A stretch of 12,091 bases of DNA from Actinomycetes bacterium. GTDB taxonomy: Bacteria > Actinomycetota > CALGFH01. Positions 1-7,370 of this stretch are shown here, piece after piece. The stretch is from positions 1 to 12,091 of the forward strand of contig JASLIH010000543.1 in the NCBI GenBank assembly GCA_030152105.1. The letters run 5' to 3'. The stretch's first letter is position 1; each line of letters opens with the position of its first letter. The notes below the pieces were generated by a model. The model worked only from the letters and a program-made list of their open reading frames with translations, ran no database searches and had not been told where the DNA came from. The position numbers and the translations under genes were made by a program.

Positions 1-1
1 C

Positions 2-1423
2 CTGGTCGACGAGGCCGCCTCGCGGCTGCGCATCGAGATCGACTCCATGCCGACCGAGGTCGACGTGCTGGAGCGCCGGGCCCGCCAGCTCGAGATCGAG
101 CGGGCCGCGCTCAAGAAGGAGAAGGACGAGGTGTCGCGGGAGCGGCTGGCCAAGCTGGAGGAGGAGCTGGCCGGCCTCCAGGAGACCCTCACCGGGATGA
201 AGTCCCACTGGGAGGGCGAGAAGGAGGCCATCGCGGCCATCCGGGAGATCAACGCCCGCATCGAGGAGGTCAAGGGCGAGGCCGAGCGGGCCACCCGCGA
301 CGGCGCCCTGGAGCGGGCGGCCGAGCTGCGCTACGGCGTCCTGCCCGGCCTGGAGCACGACCTGGCAGCCGCCAACCGGCACCTGGAGGAGCTCCAGGCC
401 GACCGCAAGATGCTCAAGGAGGAGGTCGACGAGGAGGACGTGGCCAAGGTCGTGTCCGCCTGGACCGGCATCCCCGTGACCCGGCTCGTCCAGGGCGAGA
501 TGGCCAAGCTGCTGCGGCTCGAGGACGAGCTGCACCTCCGGGTGGTCGGCCAGGACGACGCGGTGCAGGCGGTCGCCGACGCCATCCGGCGCTCGCGGGC
601 CGGGCTGTCGGAGCCGGGCCGGCCGATCGGCAGCTTCCTGTTCCTGGGGCCCACCGGGGTCGGCAAGACCGAGCTGGCCAGGGCCCTGGCCGCGCTGCTG
701 TTCGACGACGAGCGGGCCATGGTCCGCATCGACATGAGCGAGTACGGCGAGAAGCACTCGGTGGCCCGGCTGGTCGGGGCGCCCCCCGGCTACGTCGGCT
801 ACGACGAGGGCGGCCAGCTGACCGAGGCGGTGCGGCGCCGGCCCTACGCGGTGGTGCTGCTGGACGAGGTCGAGAAGGCCCACCCGGACGTGTTCAACGT
901 CCTGCTCCAGGTGATGGACGACGGGCGCCTGACCGACGGCCAGGGCCGCACCGTCGACTTCTCCAACGTGGTCCTGATCATGACCTCGAACCTCGGGTCG
1001 TCGCTGCTCACCGACATGGTCGAGCCGGAGGAGGTCAGCCGGGAGCGGGTCATGGCCACGGTCCGGGAGGCGTTCAAGCCCGAGTTCCTCAACCGGCTCG
1101 ACGAGATCCTGGTCTTCCACCGGCTGGGCCGCGACGAGCTGGCCCGGATCGTCGACCTCCAGGTGGCCCGGCTGGCCGCCCGTCTGGCCGACCGCCGCCT
1201 GACCCTCGAGCTGACCCCGGCCGCCAAGGCCTGGCTGGCCGACCGCGGCTACGACCCGACCTACGGGGCCCGGCCACTGCGGCGCCTGATCTCCAAGGCC
1301 ATCGGCGACGAGCTGGCCAGGCGCCTGCTCGCCGGCGAGCTGACCGAGGGCGACGCGATCCTGGTCGACGCCGACGGCGACGAGCTCAGCTTCACCCGAC
1401 GGCAGCCGGCCGGCGTCCCCTGA
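2..1423 (+). CDS. clpB: ATP-dependent disaggregase ClpB, C-terminal part (5' end outside window)
   Basis: ClpB is a cytoplasmic hexameric AAA+ disaggregase that works with DnaK/DnaJ/GrpE to pull proteins out of aggregates. The reading frame is already open at base 2 with the end of the first ATPase domain (LVDEAASRLRIEID), so the ATG at 47 is internal and the gene starts before the window. Next comes the charged, heptad-rich middle domain that forms the coiled-coil propeller (about 47-420). The second ATPase domain follows, with Walker A GPTGVGKT at 647-670, Walker B VVLLDEVEKAHPDVF, sensor-1 asparagine in MTSN, the arginine-finger stretch FLNRLDEILVFHRL and sensor-2 GARPLRR. The gene ends with TGA at 1421-1423, overlapping by 32 bp the end of the convergent flavoprotein gene. 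The middle domain separates it from ClpA and ClpX; ClpC has a much shorter one. No defect is visible in the part present. Confidence 0.96.
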   Translation: MVDEAASRLRIEIDSMPTEVDVLERRARQLEIERAALKKEKDEVSRERLAKLEEELAGLQETLTGMKSHWEGEKEAIAAIREINARIEEVKGEAERATRDGALERAAELRYGVLPGLEHDLAAANRHLEELQADRKMLKEEVDEEDVAKVVSAWTGIPVTRLVQGEMAKLLRLEDELHLRVVGQDDAVQAVADAIRRSRAGLSEPGRPIGSFLFLGPTGVGKTELARALAALLFDDERAMVRIDMSEYGEKHSVARLVGAPPGYVGYDEGGQLTEAVRRRPYAVVLLDEVEKAHPDVFNVLLQVMDDGRLTDGQGRTVDFSNVVLIMTSNLGSSLLTDMVEPEEVSRERVMATVREAFKPEFLNRLDEILVFHRLGRDELARIVDLQVARLAARLADRRLTLELTPAAKAWLADRGYDPTYGARPLRRLISKAIGDELARRLLAGELTEGDAILVDADGDELSFTRRQPAGVP

Positions 1424-2636
1424 GGGCCATGCTGGCCAGGCCGCGGACGCCGAGGACCCGGAGGAGGCTTCTCGGCCGGAAGTAGTCGGCCATCGGCACC
1501 GCCCCGGTGAGCACGCCCAGGAACCGGCCGATCTCGTCCTGGCGGCCCTCCAGGGCGCCGAACAGGGCCTGCTGCTCGGCCGTCGGCGGGCCGAAGGCGG
1601 CCAGGTCGGTGGTGAACTCGTACATCGCCAGCGCGGCCCGGTCCCGGGCCCGCTCGTAGTCTGCCAGGGCGCCGGCGAGCGGCCGCCGCCCGCCAAGGCC
1701 GGCCTCGACCGCCTCGGCCAGCAGCTCGGCGTCGCGCAGGGCGTCGCCGATCCCCTGCCCGGTGATCGGGTCCATCACCAGGCCGGCATCCCCGACGAGC
1801 GCCCACCCAGGCCCGAACGGCCGGCGGATGAAGCTGGGCAGGTCCGGGCTGGCCCGGAACCGCTCGGCGCGGCGGCCGGCCCGGACCCGCTCGCCCAGGT
1901 CGCCGGCCAGGTCGAGGGTGCGCAGGGCGTTCGCCTCGACGTCGGCCCGGAAGGCCGGGAACTCCTCGACCGGCCAGGCCAGGTACGTCAGCGTCAGCCC
2001 GTCGTTGGTCGGCCAGGCACCGACCGCCCGCCGTGGCCGCGAGTAGATCTCGCCCCCGTCGAGCGGCACGTCCTGCCAGTAGGTGTAGCAGCCCATGGTC
2101 AGGGGCGGCCGGTCGTGGTGGACGGGCGCGCCCACCGTCCTGGCGACCAGCGAGTGCTTGCCGTCGGCCCCGACGACCAGCCGGGCCGCCTCGGTGACGC
2201 GCTGGCCCCCCTTGGAGCGCCCGCGGATGCCGGTGACCCGGTCGCCCTCGACCGTCAGCTCCTCGACGATGAACTGCTCGCGCACCTCGGCCCCGGCGGC
2301 CCGGGCCGCCTCCAGCAGCAGGGCGTCAAGGACCGTCCGGCGCGGGCTGTAGACGGCGTCGACCCCCTCGAAGGCGGGGTAGCGGCCCTGGAGCACGACC
2401 GGGCCGGCGTCGAACCGCACCTTCCTGGCCGCGGGCGCGCCCGAGGCCACGACCTGGTCCAGCAGGCCCCAGCGCCGGAGCCTCGCCCCTCCCGGGAGCT
2501 GCACCTGGTGGGTGGAGAGCGTGTCGCTCGGGAAGGCCGCCCGGTCGACCAGCAGCACCCTGAGCCCCTTGCCGGCCAGCAGCATCGCCGTCGACGAGCC
2601 GGCCACCCGGGCCCCGACAATGATCACGTCGTACAT
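1392..2636 (-). CDS. FAD-dependent oxidoreductase (PHBH/geranylgeranyl reductase-like flavoprotein)
   Basis: This is a 414-residue flavoprotein of the p-hydroxybenzoate hydroxylase fold, predicted to bind FAD and to hydroxylate or reduce an unknown organic substrate in the cytoplasm. The dinucleotide-binding strand-turn-helix is at the N-terminus (VIIVGARVAGSS, residues 4-15). Its second glycine is replaced by Arg10, a change I know from the subfamily with VGARCAGS-like motifs. The acidic end of strand 2 is VLLVDR (27-32), a DG motif lies at VVGADGKHS (154-162), and the second FAD motif WALVGDAGLVMDPITGQG is at about 278-295. The open frame extends upstream, but the ATG at 2636 gives the correct Rossmann start and has a strong GAGGAGG ribosome binding site 7 nt before it (2644-2650). 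It lies 70 bp downstream of the large regulator on the same strand, so it may be co-transcribed with it or be its target. The substrate cannot be told from sequence. Confidence 0.9.
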   Translation of the reverse strand: MYDVIIVGARVAGSSTAMLLAGKGLRVLLVDRAAFPSDTLSTHQVQLPGGARLRRWGLLDQVVASGAPAARKVRFDAGPVVLQGRYPAFEGVDAVYSPRRTVLDALLLEAARAAGAEVREQFIVEELTVEGDRVTGIRGRSKGGQRVTEAARLVVGADGKHSLVARTVGAPVHHDRPPLTMGCYTYWQDVPLDGGEIYSRPRRAVGAWPTNDGLTLTYLAWPVEEFPAFRADVEANALRTLDLAGDLGERVRAGRRAERFRASPDLPSFIRRPFGPGWALVGDAGLVMDPITGQGIGDALRDAELLAEAVEAGLGGRRPLAGALADYERARDRAALAMYEFTTDLAAFGPPTAEQQALFGALEGRQDEIGRFLGVLTGAVPMADYFRPRSLLRVLGVRGLASMALRGRRPAAVG

Positions 2637-2682
2637 CGCTGTCCCTCCTCGCCTGCTTCCTCCGAAGCCCTTCAGCGGGGAG

Positions 2683-2698
2683 GGCGCGAGAACGCGCC
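2683..2698 (-). other. GC hairpin between regulator and flavoprotein genes
   Basis: A perfect 6-bp stem (GGCGCG / CGCGCC) with a 4-nt loop begins 9 nt after the stop codon of the regulator on the minus strand. There is no following U-tract, so it is not a standard intrinsic terminator. It could act as an RNA-stability or partial read-through element between the two genes, or be a chance product of the high G+C content. Confidence 0.3.
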
Positions 2699-2706
2699 AG
2701 GAACCG

Positions 2707-5700
2707 CTAGAGCTCCCAGGCCGTCGGGGCCGGCGGGGAGTAGCTGCAGAAGGTGCCGGTGGTGACCGACGCCCGCAGATGGGCGCCGAGGGCCGGGTGG
2801 ACGCGCTCGACCCGGTCGATGACGTCGCGGATCCGCGCGGTGACGGTCTTGCGGGCGCGCTCGGACTGGTCGCCGAGCCGCCTTGGCCGGCCGCCGAGGC
2901 CGGTCGCGGCGGCCAGCTCGGCCACCAGCGCGTCCCGCTCCAGGACCGCCCTGGCCGCCCGCTCCGGGTCGTGCCATCGGCCGGCCTCCTCGATCTCGGC
3001 CTCCAGGTCGAGCAGGCGGGCGCGCAGCTCCTGGCGGGCCCGTTCGTCGAGCACCTCGTCGGCCCCCATGCGGAGCTCGGCGGACACGGCCGCGTCGGCG
3101 GCGCCGGCGACCAGGTCGGCGGCCCGGATCGGCCGGCCGGGGCTCCGGAGCAGCGTGGCCAGGTCGCGGAGGCCCTTGGCGTCACGCAGGCGGACGGTGC
3201 GTCCGGCGTAGCGCAGGGTCCACAGCGTCCCGTCGCGGCGGAAGACGTCGCCGGCGACCAGGCCCGCCGGCGCCGCCGGCCGCTGGTCCGCGGCCTGCCG
3301 GGCCAGCTCGGTCATGCCCAGCCGGCCGGCCTCGGAGACCACCTCGGACAGGATCGGGGCGGCGTCAGCCGGGGCCGTGAGGACCAGGGCCAGCTCGTAG
3401 CGGCTTCTCAGGGCCCAGGTGCGCGCGCCGAGGCGGTCGTGGACGGCCACGGCCCGCTCGAAGTGGCCCCGGGCCGCCTCGGGTCGGCCCAGGGCCTTGG
3501 CCAGCAGGCCCAGGTGATGGTCGACGGCACCCCGGAACGCGATCGCCACCCCGACGACCGCGGCCCCGGCGGCCAGCGGGGTGAGCTCGTCGTACAGCCA
3601 CTGGCAGGCCGGGCGCGCTTCCAGGGCGGCGGCCAGCTCGCTCGCGAAGGCGGCCGCCAGGGTCCAGCTCCGGTCGGCCGGGAACACCGCCGGGGCCGCG
3701 CTGTCCAGCAGCGGGGCGGCCACCGCCTCGGCGGTGGCGCGGTCGCCCCGCTCCAGCAGGATGATGGCCTGGAGGCAGCGCCCATGCGGCGAGTCGTCCC
3801 CGAAGACCGCCCGCACCTGGGAGAGCAGCTCGGAGCGGCGGCCCTGGAGGCTGCGGAGCTCCCAGAGCTGTGCCTGCTCGACGTCGGCCACGTCGGGCTC
3901 GCCGATCTCCCGGCCGAGGTCGGCCGCCTCCGCGGTCAGCCGTTCGGCCTGGTCGAGCCGGCCGGCCAGCAGCGCCTGGGCCGCCCGGCGGGCCAGGGCG
4001 GCATAGCGGAGCCTCGGCTGCCCCAGGTCCGCGGCCAGCCGCAGGAACTCGGCCAGCTCGCGCTGGAACCGCGGGTCGGCCAGCTCGAGCAGGTCGGTGG
4101 CCGCCAGCAGCCGGGCCTCGGCCAGCAGCTCCGGGTCCTCGCGGCCGGCCAGCTCGGCGATCCGGCCGGCCAGGGCAAGCCGGTCGGCCGCGTTCCGTGG
4201 CCCCCAGCCGGCGTTGTGCCGGGCGACCAGGCAGGCGCCGAGGGTGGCCCGGTCGCCGGTCTGGCGGGCGGTGGCCATGGCCTCGTCGGCCAGCCGTGAC
4301 GCCCGGGCGAGGTCGGTGCCGTTCCAGGCCAGCTCCCGGGCCAGGCTGGCCAGCACCCGGGCCCGCAGTGGCGGGTCCTGGTCGCCGAGGGCGGCGGCCG
4401 CCTCCTCGAGGACCGGAACCAGCTCCTGGACCGGCGACGGCCAGCTCCGGGTGCCGATGGCGTGCAGGCCGAGCGCGGCCCGGGCCAGCCCGTTCGGGTC
4501 GGCCGCCCGCCGGGCCAGCTCGGCCGCCTGGAGGCAGGCCTGCCAGCTGCCGGCCAGGTCGCCGGCCCGGCGGCGGGCGCCGGCGAGCTCGAGCAGCAGC
4601 CCGGTCCGGTCCGCCTGGGCCGACTTGTCGAGGACCTCGAGGGCCCGCGCCAGCTGGCGGGCGGCCTCCTCGTGGGCCAGCCGCCGGGTGGCCTCGGCGG
4701 CGGCCAGGGCGGCGTAGCGGACGGCCGCGTCCCCGGCCCCTGGCCCGCCCTGGGCGAAGTGGTCGGCGAGCTGGGCCGCCGCGACCGGTTCGCCGGCGTC
4801 GCGCTCCTCCTCCAGGGCGCAGGCCACCCGCCAGTGGAGCCGGGCGAGGGCGGGCGGGTCGAGCCCGGCCAGGATCGACTCGCGGAACAGGTCGTGGACG
4901 AAGCGGTAGGGCCGCAGCGGCCCTTGCGGGCCGTCCAGGATGTGGGCGCCGACCGCCTCGTCGAGGAGGTCGCGCACGGTCGCGACCGGTTCGCCGGCGA
5001 CCCGCGCCAGCAGGGCGGCGCCGAACTCCGGCCCGGCGACGGCGGCCGTCGTCACCAGGGTGGCGCAGGCCGGGCCGAGCCGGGCCAGGCGCCGCTCGAC
5101 CACCTCGCGAACCCCCACCGGGATCCCCGCCGGCTCGCCGGGCTGGGCGAGCAGCAGGCGGGCCACCTGCTGGACGAAGAACGGGTTGCCGCCGGTCCGC
5201 TGCCGGATGCCGGCGACCAGCGCCGGGTCGGGCTCAACACCGAGGATGCCGGCAACGAGCCGGCCCGTCTCGGCCTCGGCGAGCGGTCGCAGCGGGACGA
5301 CGGTGCTCCTCGGGACGAGGTCGGCGAGCAGGCGGACGAGCGGGTCGCCCTGGGACTGCTCGAGGTCGCGCCAGGTGCCGAGGACCAGCACCCGGGAGGC
5401 CGGGAGCCGGCGGGCCAGGAAGTCCAGGAGCTGGAGCGACGGGGCGTCGGCCCATTGCAGGTCTTCCAGGACGACGACCAGCGGCCGCTCGCCGGTGGCC
5501 GCCAGCAGCACGGTGGTGAGCTCGTCGAGCAGCCGGAAGCGGGCCGCCGCGGTCAGCTCGTCGCCGGCCGCCGGCTGGTCGGTCGTCCCCGGCAGCTCGG
5601 GCAGGAGCCGGGCCAGCGAGGGGGTGCCAGCCGCGAGCCCCGGCGGTCGCCCGTCAGCGGCCACGAGCGACCGGAACACCTGCACCCAGAGCCAGTACGC

Positions 5701-5922
5701 CGGCGTGCCCTCCCCCGGCCAGCCCCAGCCCCACACCACCCGCGCGCCGCGCGCCTGCGCCGTGGCCGCCGCCGCGGCGACCACCGCCGACTTGCCAATG
5801 CCGGCCTCGCCGGTGAGCAGGACCAGCCCGCCCCGCCCGCCGACCAGCTCCTCTACGGCGCGGACGAGTTGGGCGAGCACGTCGTCCCGCCCGGCGAGCC
5901 CGGGGTTCCGGGGGTTGTCCAC
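2707..5922 (-). CDS. Large AAA-type ATPase regulator with TPR-like middle and conserved C-terminal module
   Basis: This 1071-residue protein has the architecture of the actinobacterial MalT/LuxR-like STAND ATPases. The N-terminus opens with LAGRDDVLAQL, followed by Walker A GEAGIGKS (38-45) and Walker B LVVVLEDLQWAD (about 148-159). A long Ala/Leu/Arg-rich helical region from about 400 to 880 looks like TPR repeats. The end is not a LuxR helix-turn-helix. Instead residues 892-1071 form a module beginning DVFRRDGTLWTLRYAGRTVR and ending in TGTFCSYSP...AWEL. I recognise this module from many actinobacterial and chloroflexal ATPases; its function is unclear to me, and a winged-helix-like effector is possible. 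It probably acts as a ligand-controlled transcriptional or signalling switch. GTG at 5922 is chosen because it is the only start just ahead of the conserved GRD motif. The frame runs on to 6303 but would overlap the divergent gene. No good ribosome binding site is seen. The flavoprotein gene lies 70 bp downstream. Confidence 0.85.
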   Translation of the reverse strand: MDNPRNPGLAGRDDVLAQLVRAVEELVGGRGGLVLLTGEAGIGKSAVVAAAAATAQARGARVVWGWGWPGEGTPAYWLWVQVFRSLVAADGRPPGLAAGTPSLARLLPELPGTTDQPAAGDELTAAARFRLLDELTTVLLAATGERPLVVVLEDLQWADAPSLQLLDFLARRLPASRVLVLGTWRDLEQSQGDPLVRLLADLVPRSTVVPLRPLAEAETGRLVAGILGVEPDPALVAGIRQRTGGNPFFVQQVARLLLAQPGEPAGIPVGVREVVERRLARLGPACATLVTTAAVAGPEFGAALLARVAGEPVATVRDLLDEAVGAHILDGPQGPLRPYRFVHDLFRESILAGLDPPALARLHWRVACALEEERDAGEPVAAAQLADHFAQGGPGAGDAAVRYAALAAAEATRRLAHEEAARQLARALEVLDKSAQADRTGLLLELAGARRRAGDLAGSWQACLQAAELARRAADPNGLARAALGLHAIGTRSWPSPVQELVPVLEEAAAALGDQDPPLRARVLASLARELAWNGTDLARASRLADEAMATARQTGDRATLGACLVARHNAGWGPRNAADRLALAGRIAELAGREDPELLAEARLLAATDLLELADPRFQRELAEFLRLAADLGQPRLRYAALARRAAQALLAGRLDQAERLTAEAADLGREIGEPDVADVEQAQLWELRSLQGRRSELLSQVRAVFGDDSPHGRCLQAIILLERGDRATAEAVAAPLLDSAAPAVFPADRSWTLAAAFASELAAALEARPACQWLYDELTPLAAGAAVVGVAIAFRGAVDHHLGLLAKALGRPEAARGHFERAVAVHDRLGARTWALRSRYELALVLTAPADAAPILSEVVSEAGRLGMTELARQAADQRPAAPAGLVAGDVFRRDGTLWTLRYAGRTVRLRDAKGLRDLATLLRSPGRPIRAADLVAGAADAAVSAELRMGADEVLDERARQELRARLLDLEAEIEEAGRWHDPERAARAVLERDALVAELAAATGLGGRPRRLGDQSERARKTVTARIRDVIDRVERVHPALGAHLRASVTTGTFCSYSPPAPTAWEL

Positions 5923-5923
5923 A
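5915..5923 (+). promoter_or_regulatory. DnaA-box-like sequence across the regulator start codon
   Basis: TTGTCCACA is identical to the preferred DnaA box described for high-G+C actinobacteria such as Streptomyces. It overlaps the GTG start codon (5920-5922) of the minus-strand regulator and lies 5 bp upstream of the -10 element of the plus-strand gene. Only one copy was found by eye, so it is not an origin. It may regulate the divergent pair or simply reflect the codons for V-D-N. Confidence 0.35.
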
Positions 5924-5928
5924 GCCCC

Positions 5929-5934
5929 TAGACT
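5929..5934 (+). promoter_or_regulatory. -10 element of a leaderless promoter for the 97-residue membrane protein
   Basis: TAGACT matches the actinobacterial TANNNT -10 pattern, and its last T is exactly 7 nt before the A of the ATG at 5941. That is the spacing expected when transcription starts at the first base of the start codon. There is no ribosome binding site before this ATG, which fits a leaderless mRNA. A weak -35 candidate (TTCCGG, 5906-5911) lies 17 bp upstream, inside the regulator coding region. Confidence 0.5.
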
Positions 5935-5940
5935 GCCAGT

Positions 5941-6234
5941 ATGCGCCGACCGCCGCCTGGCTACCGCCGCGGGACCAGACCCCTGTACCCGGGCGTCTTC
6001 AAGATGCTCATCTACGGGTTCATCCTCTGGGGCATGGCCCTGCTCGGGATCAGGCTGCCGTTCGAGCTGCCCCGGCTGCTGTTCGTGGTCCTCCAGGCGC
6101 TGGTCATCTGGCTGCTGTGGAAGGGCGTCAAGGCGGCCAGGCGCGCCCCCAGCAACCAGGTCCGGCTGTTCAGCGCCCAGGAGAACTGGGTCAACGCCTT
6201 CACCCTCCAGGCGCTGATCCTGTTCCTCTGGTAG
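5941..6234 (+). CDS. Small hypothetical membrane protein (97 aa)
   Basis: I do not recognise a family for this protein. It has a basic, proline-rich N-terminus (MRRPPPGYRRG), a hydrophobic segment at about 22-38 (LIYGFILWGMALLGI) and a second at about 46-63 (LLFVVLQALVIWLLW). A basic stretch follows (KGVKAARRAP), then a polar linker and a short hydrophobic, aromatic tail (FTLQALILFLW). Two membrane-spanning helices with positive charge on both flanks are likely. The coding call rests on the clear membrane topology, the leaderless promoter 7 nt ahead of the ATG and the fact that it fills the only gap between its neighbours. The gene diverges from the large regulator with 18 bp between start codons and overlaps the end of the convergent flavoprotein gene by 35 bp. 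A shared promoter region suggests possible linked control with the regulator. Confidence 0.72.
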   Translation: MRRPPPGYRRGTRPLYPGVFKMLIYGFILWGMALLGIRLPFELPRLLFVVLQALVIWLLWKGVKAARRAPSNQVRLFSAQENWVNAFTLQALILFLW

Positions 6235-7369
6235 CGGCGCGGGCGCGGACCAGGCCTCGGGGGAGGGCGGCCAGCAGCCGTGGGGTGATCCTGGCCTGGC
6301 CAAGGCCGAGCTCGACCAGAGTGTCGAACAGCCTCGGCGACCCGGCGGCGGCGCCGAGGCCGGCCTCGGCCAGGGCCGGGGCGTGGATCGCCCTGGCCAG
6401 GACCGAGGAGTGGCGCAGGTGGCGGCCGAGGGCCTTGGCGAGCAGGCGCCGGTAGGCGGTCAGCGGGTCGTCCGGCTCGGTCAGGGCCGCCCGGGCGGCC
6501 AGGCGGCCCGATACCAGGGCGTAGTAGATCCCTTCCCCTGACAGCGGGTTGACCAGCGAGGCGGCGTCGCCGGCGAGCAGGACCCGGCCCCGGCCGGGCG
6601 GCGGCCGGAAGGACGAGAACGGCAGGTGGTGGGCGCGCAGGCTGGCCGGGTCGGGGTCGGCCCCGGGGAGCAGGTCGTGGAGGCGCTTGTGCAGCTCGGC
6701 CCGGCCGCCGTGGAAGCGGCTGCGCAGCAGCCCGTAGCCGACGTTGGCCACCCCGGTGCCGGTCGGGAACGACCACACATAGGCCGGCCAGCCCTCGGCC
6801 ACCCAGGCGATCAGCTGCTCGGGACGGCCCGCCGGGGCGGGCGCGTAGCCGCGGACGGCGATGGCCAGGGCCCGGTCCGGGTTGGAGGCGACCCCGAGCA
6901 GCCGCCGGACGGTCGAGTTGGCCCCGTCCGCGCCGACAACAACCCGGGCGGCCAGCTCGCCGTCGACCGTCACCAGCCCGTCGTGCTGCTCCAGATGGCG
7001 CACGCCGGCCCGGCGCAGCTCGGCCCCGGCGGCCGTGGCCGCCTCGACCAGGCGGGCGTCCAGCACCGACCGGGGGATCACGTAGTTGGGCCGGGCCGGG
7101 TCCCCGGCCACCTCCATCCCGCGGGGGGAGCGCAGCCGCAGCCCCCGGATCGGCGGGTACCCCTCCAGCACCCCGGCCGCCCCCAGGGCCTCCAGCTCGT
7201 CGACGGCGTGCGGGCCGAGCCCGTCGCCACACGCCTTGTCGCGTGGGAAGTCCGCCTTGTCGACCAGGGCCACCGAGGCCCGTGGGCGCAGGCGTTTGGC
7301 TTCAAGGGCGGCCGCCGCCCCGGCCGGCCCGGCGCCGACCACCACCAGGTCGAAGCGTGTCCTGGTCAG
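6200..7369 (-). CDS. Geranylgeranyl reductase-family FAD oxidoreductase
   Basis: This flavoprotein of about 389 residues resembles geranylgeranyl reductases, which saturate isoprenoid double bonds in lipids, quinones or carotenoids. Visible features are the canonical FAD-binding GAGPAG (12-17), DKACGDGL (44-51; the Cys-Gly-Asp-Gly motif typical of the family), RSVLDARLVEAA, VVGADGANSTVRRLLG, the YVWSFPTGTGVANVGYG strand and the second FAD motif LLAGDAASLVNPLSGEGI. The start is uncertain. No ATG, GTG or TTG precedes the Rossmann strand except an ATG at 7516 deep inside the upstream gene. I place the start at CTG 7369, giving (M)TRTRFDLVVVGAG one base after the RbpA-like stop codon. GTG at 7345 is the alternative but would cut into the first beta strand. 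The position directly behind the RbpA-like gene implies translational coupling. The true substrate (menaquinone, archaeal-type or other isoprenoid lipid) is not shown by sequence. Confidence 0.88.
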   Translation of the reverse strand: MTRTRFDLVVVGAGPAGAAAALEAKRLRPRASVALVDKADFPRDKACGDGLGPHAVDELEALGAAGVLEGYPPIRGLRLRSPRGMEVAGDPARPNYVIPRSVLDARLVEAATAAGAELRRAGVRHLEQHDGLVTVDGELAARVVVGADGANSTVRRLLGVASNPDRALAIAVRGYAPAPAGRPEQLIAWVAEGWPAYVWSFPTGTGVANVGYGLLRSRFHGGRAELHKRLHDLLPGADPDPASLRAHHLPFSSFRPPPGRGRVLLAGDAASLVNPLSGEGIYYALVSGRLAARAALTEPDDPLTAYRRLLAKALGRHLRHSSVLARAIHAPALAEAGLGAAAGSPRLFDTLVELGLGQARITPRLLAALPRGLVRARAATRGTGSAPGG

Positions 7370-7370
7370 C

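Noticed and set aside
2637..3185. N-terminal extension of the first flavoprotein to 3185
   Set aside because: It would overlap the regulator's conserved C-terminal module in another frame. The FAD-binding strand begins at ATG 2636 with a strong ribosome binding site.
2512..4299. Long plus-strand open frame of 595 codons opposite the regulator
   Set aside because: It is rich in Gly, Arg, Pro and Gln with no recognisable domain and mirrors the minus-strand regulator, whose conserved Walker and C-terminal motifs show it is the real gene. Such shadows are expected at this G+C content.
3870..5931. Other long plus-strand open frames (3870-5519, 4462-5931, 4940-6217)
   Set aside because: They overlap the regulator entirely, have extreme Pro/Arg/Gly or Gly/Gln composition and no plausible start signals.
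5923..6303. N-terminal extension of the regulator up to an ATG at 6303
   Set aside because: The extra 127 residues are low-complexity (PEEQDQRLEGEG and similar) and antisense to the membrane protein. The conserved GRD motif begins just after GTG 5922.
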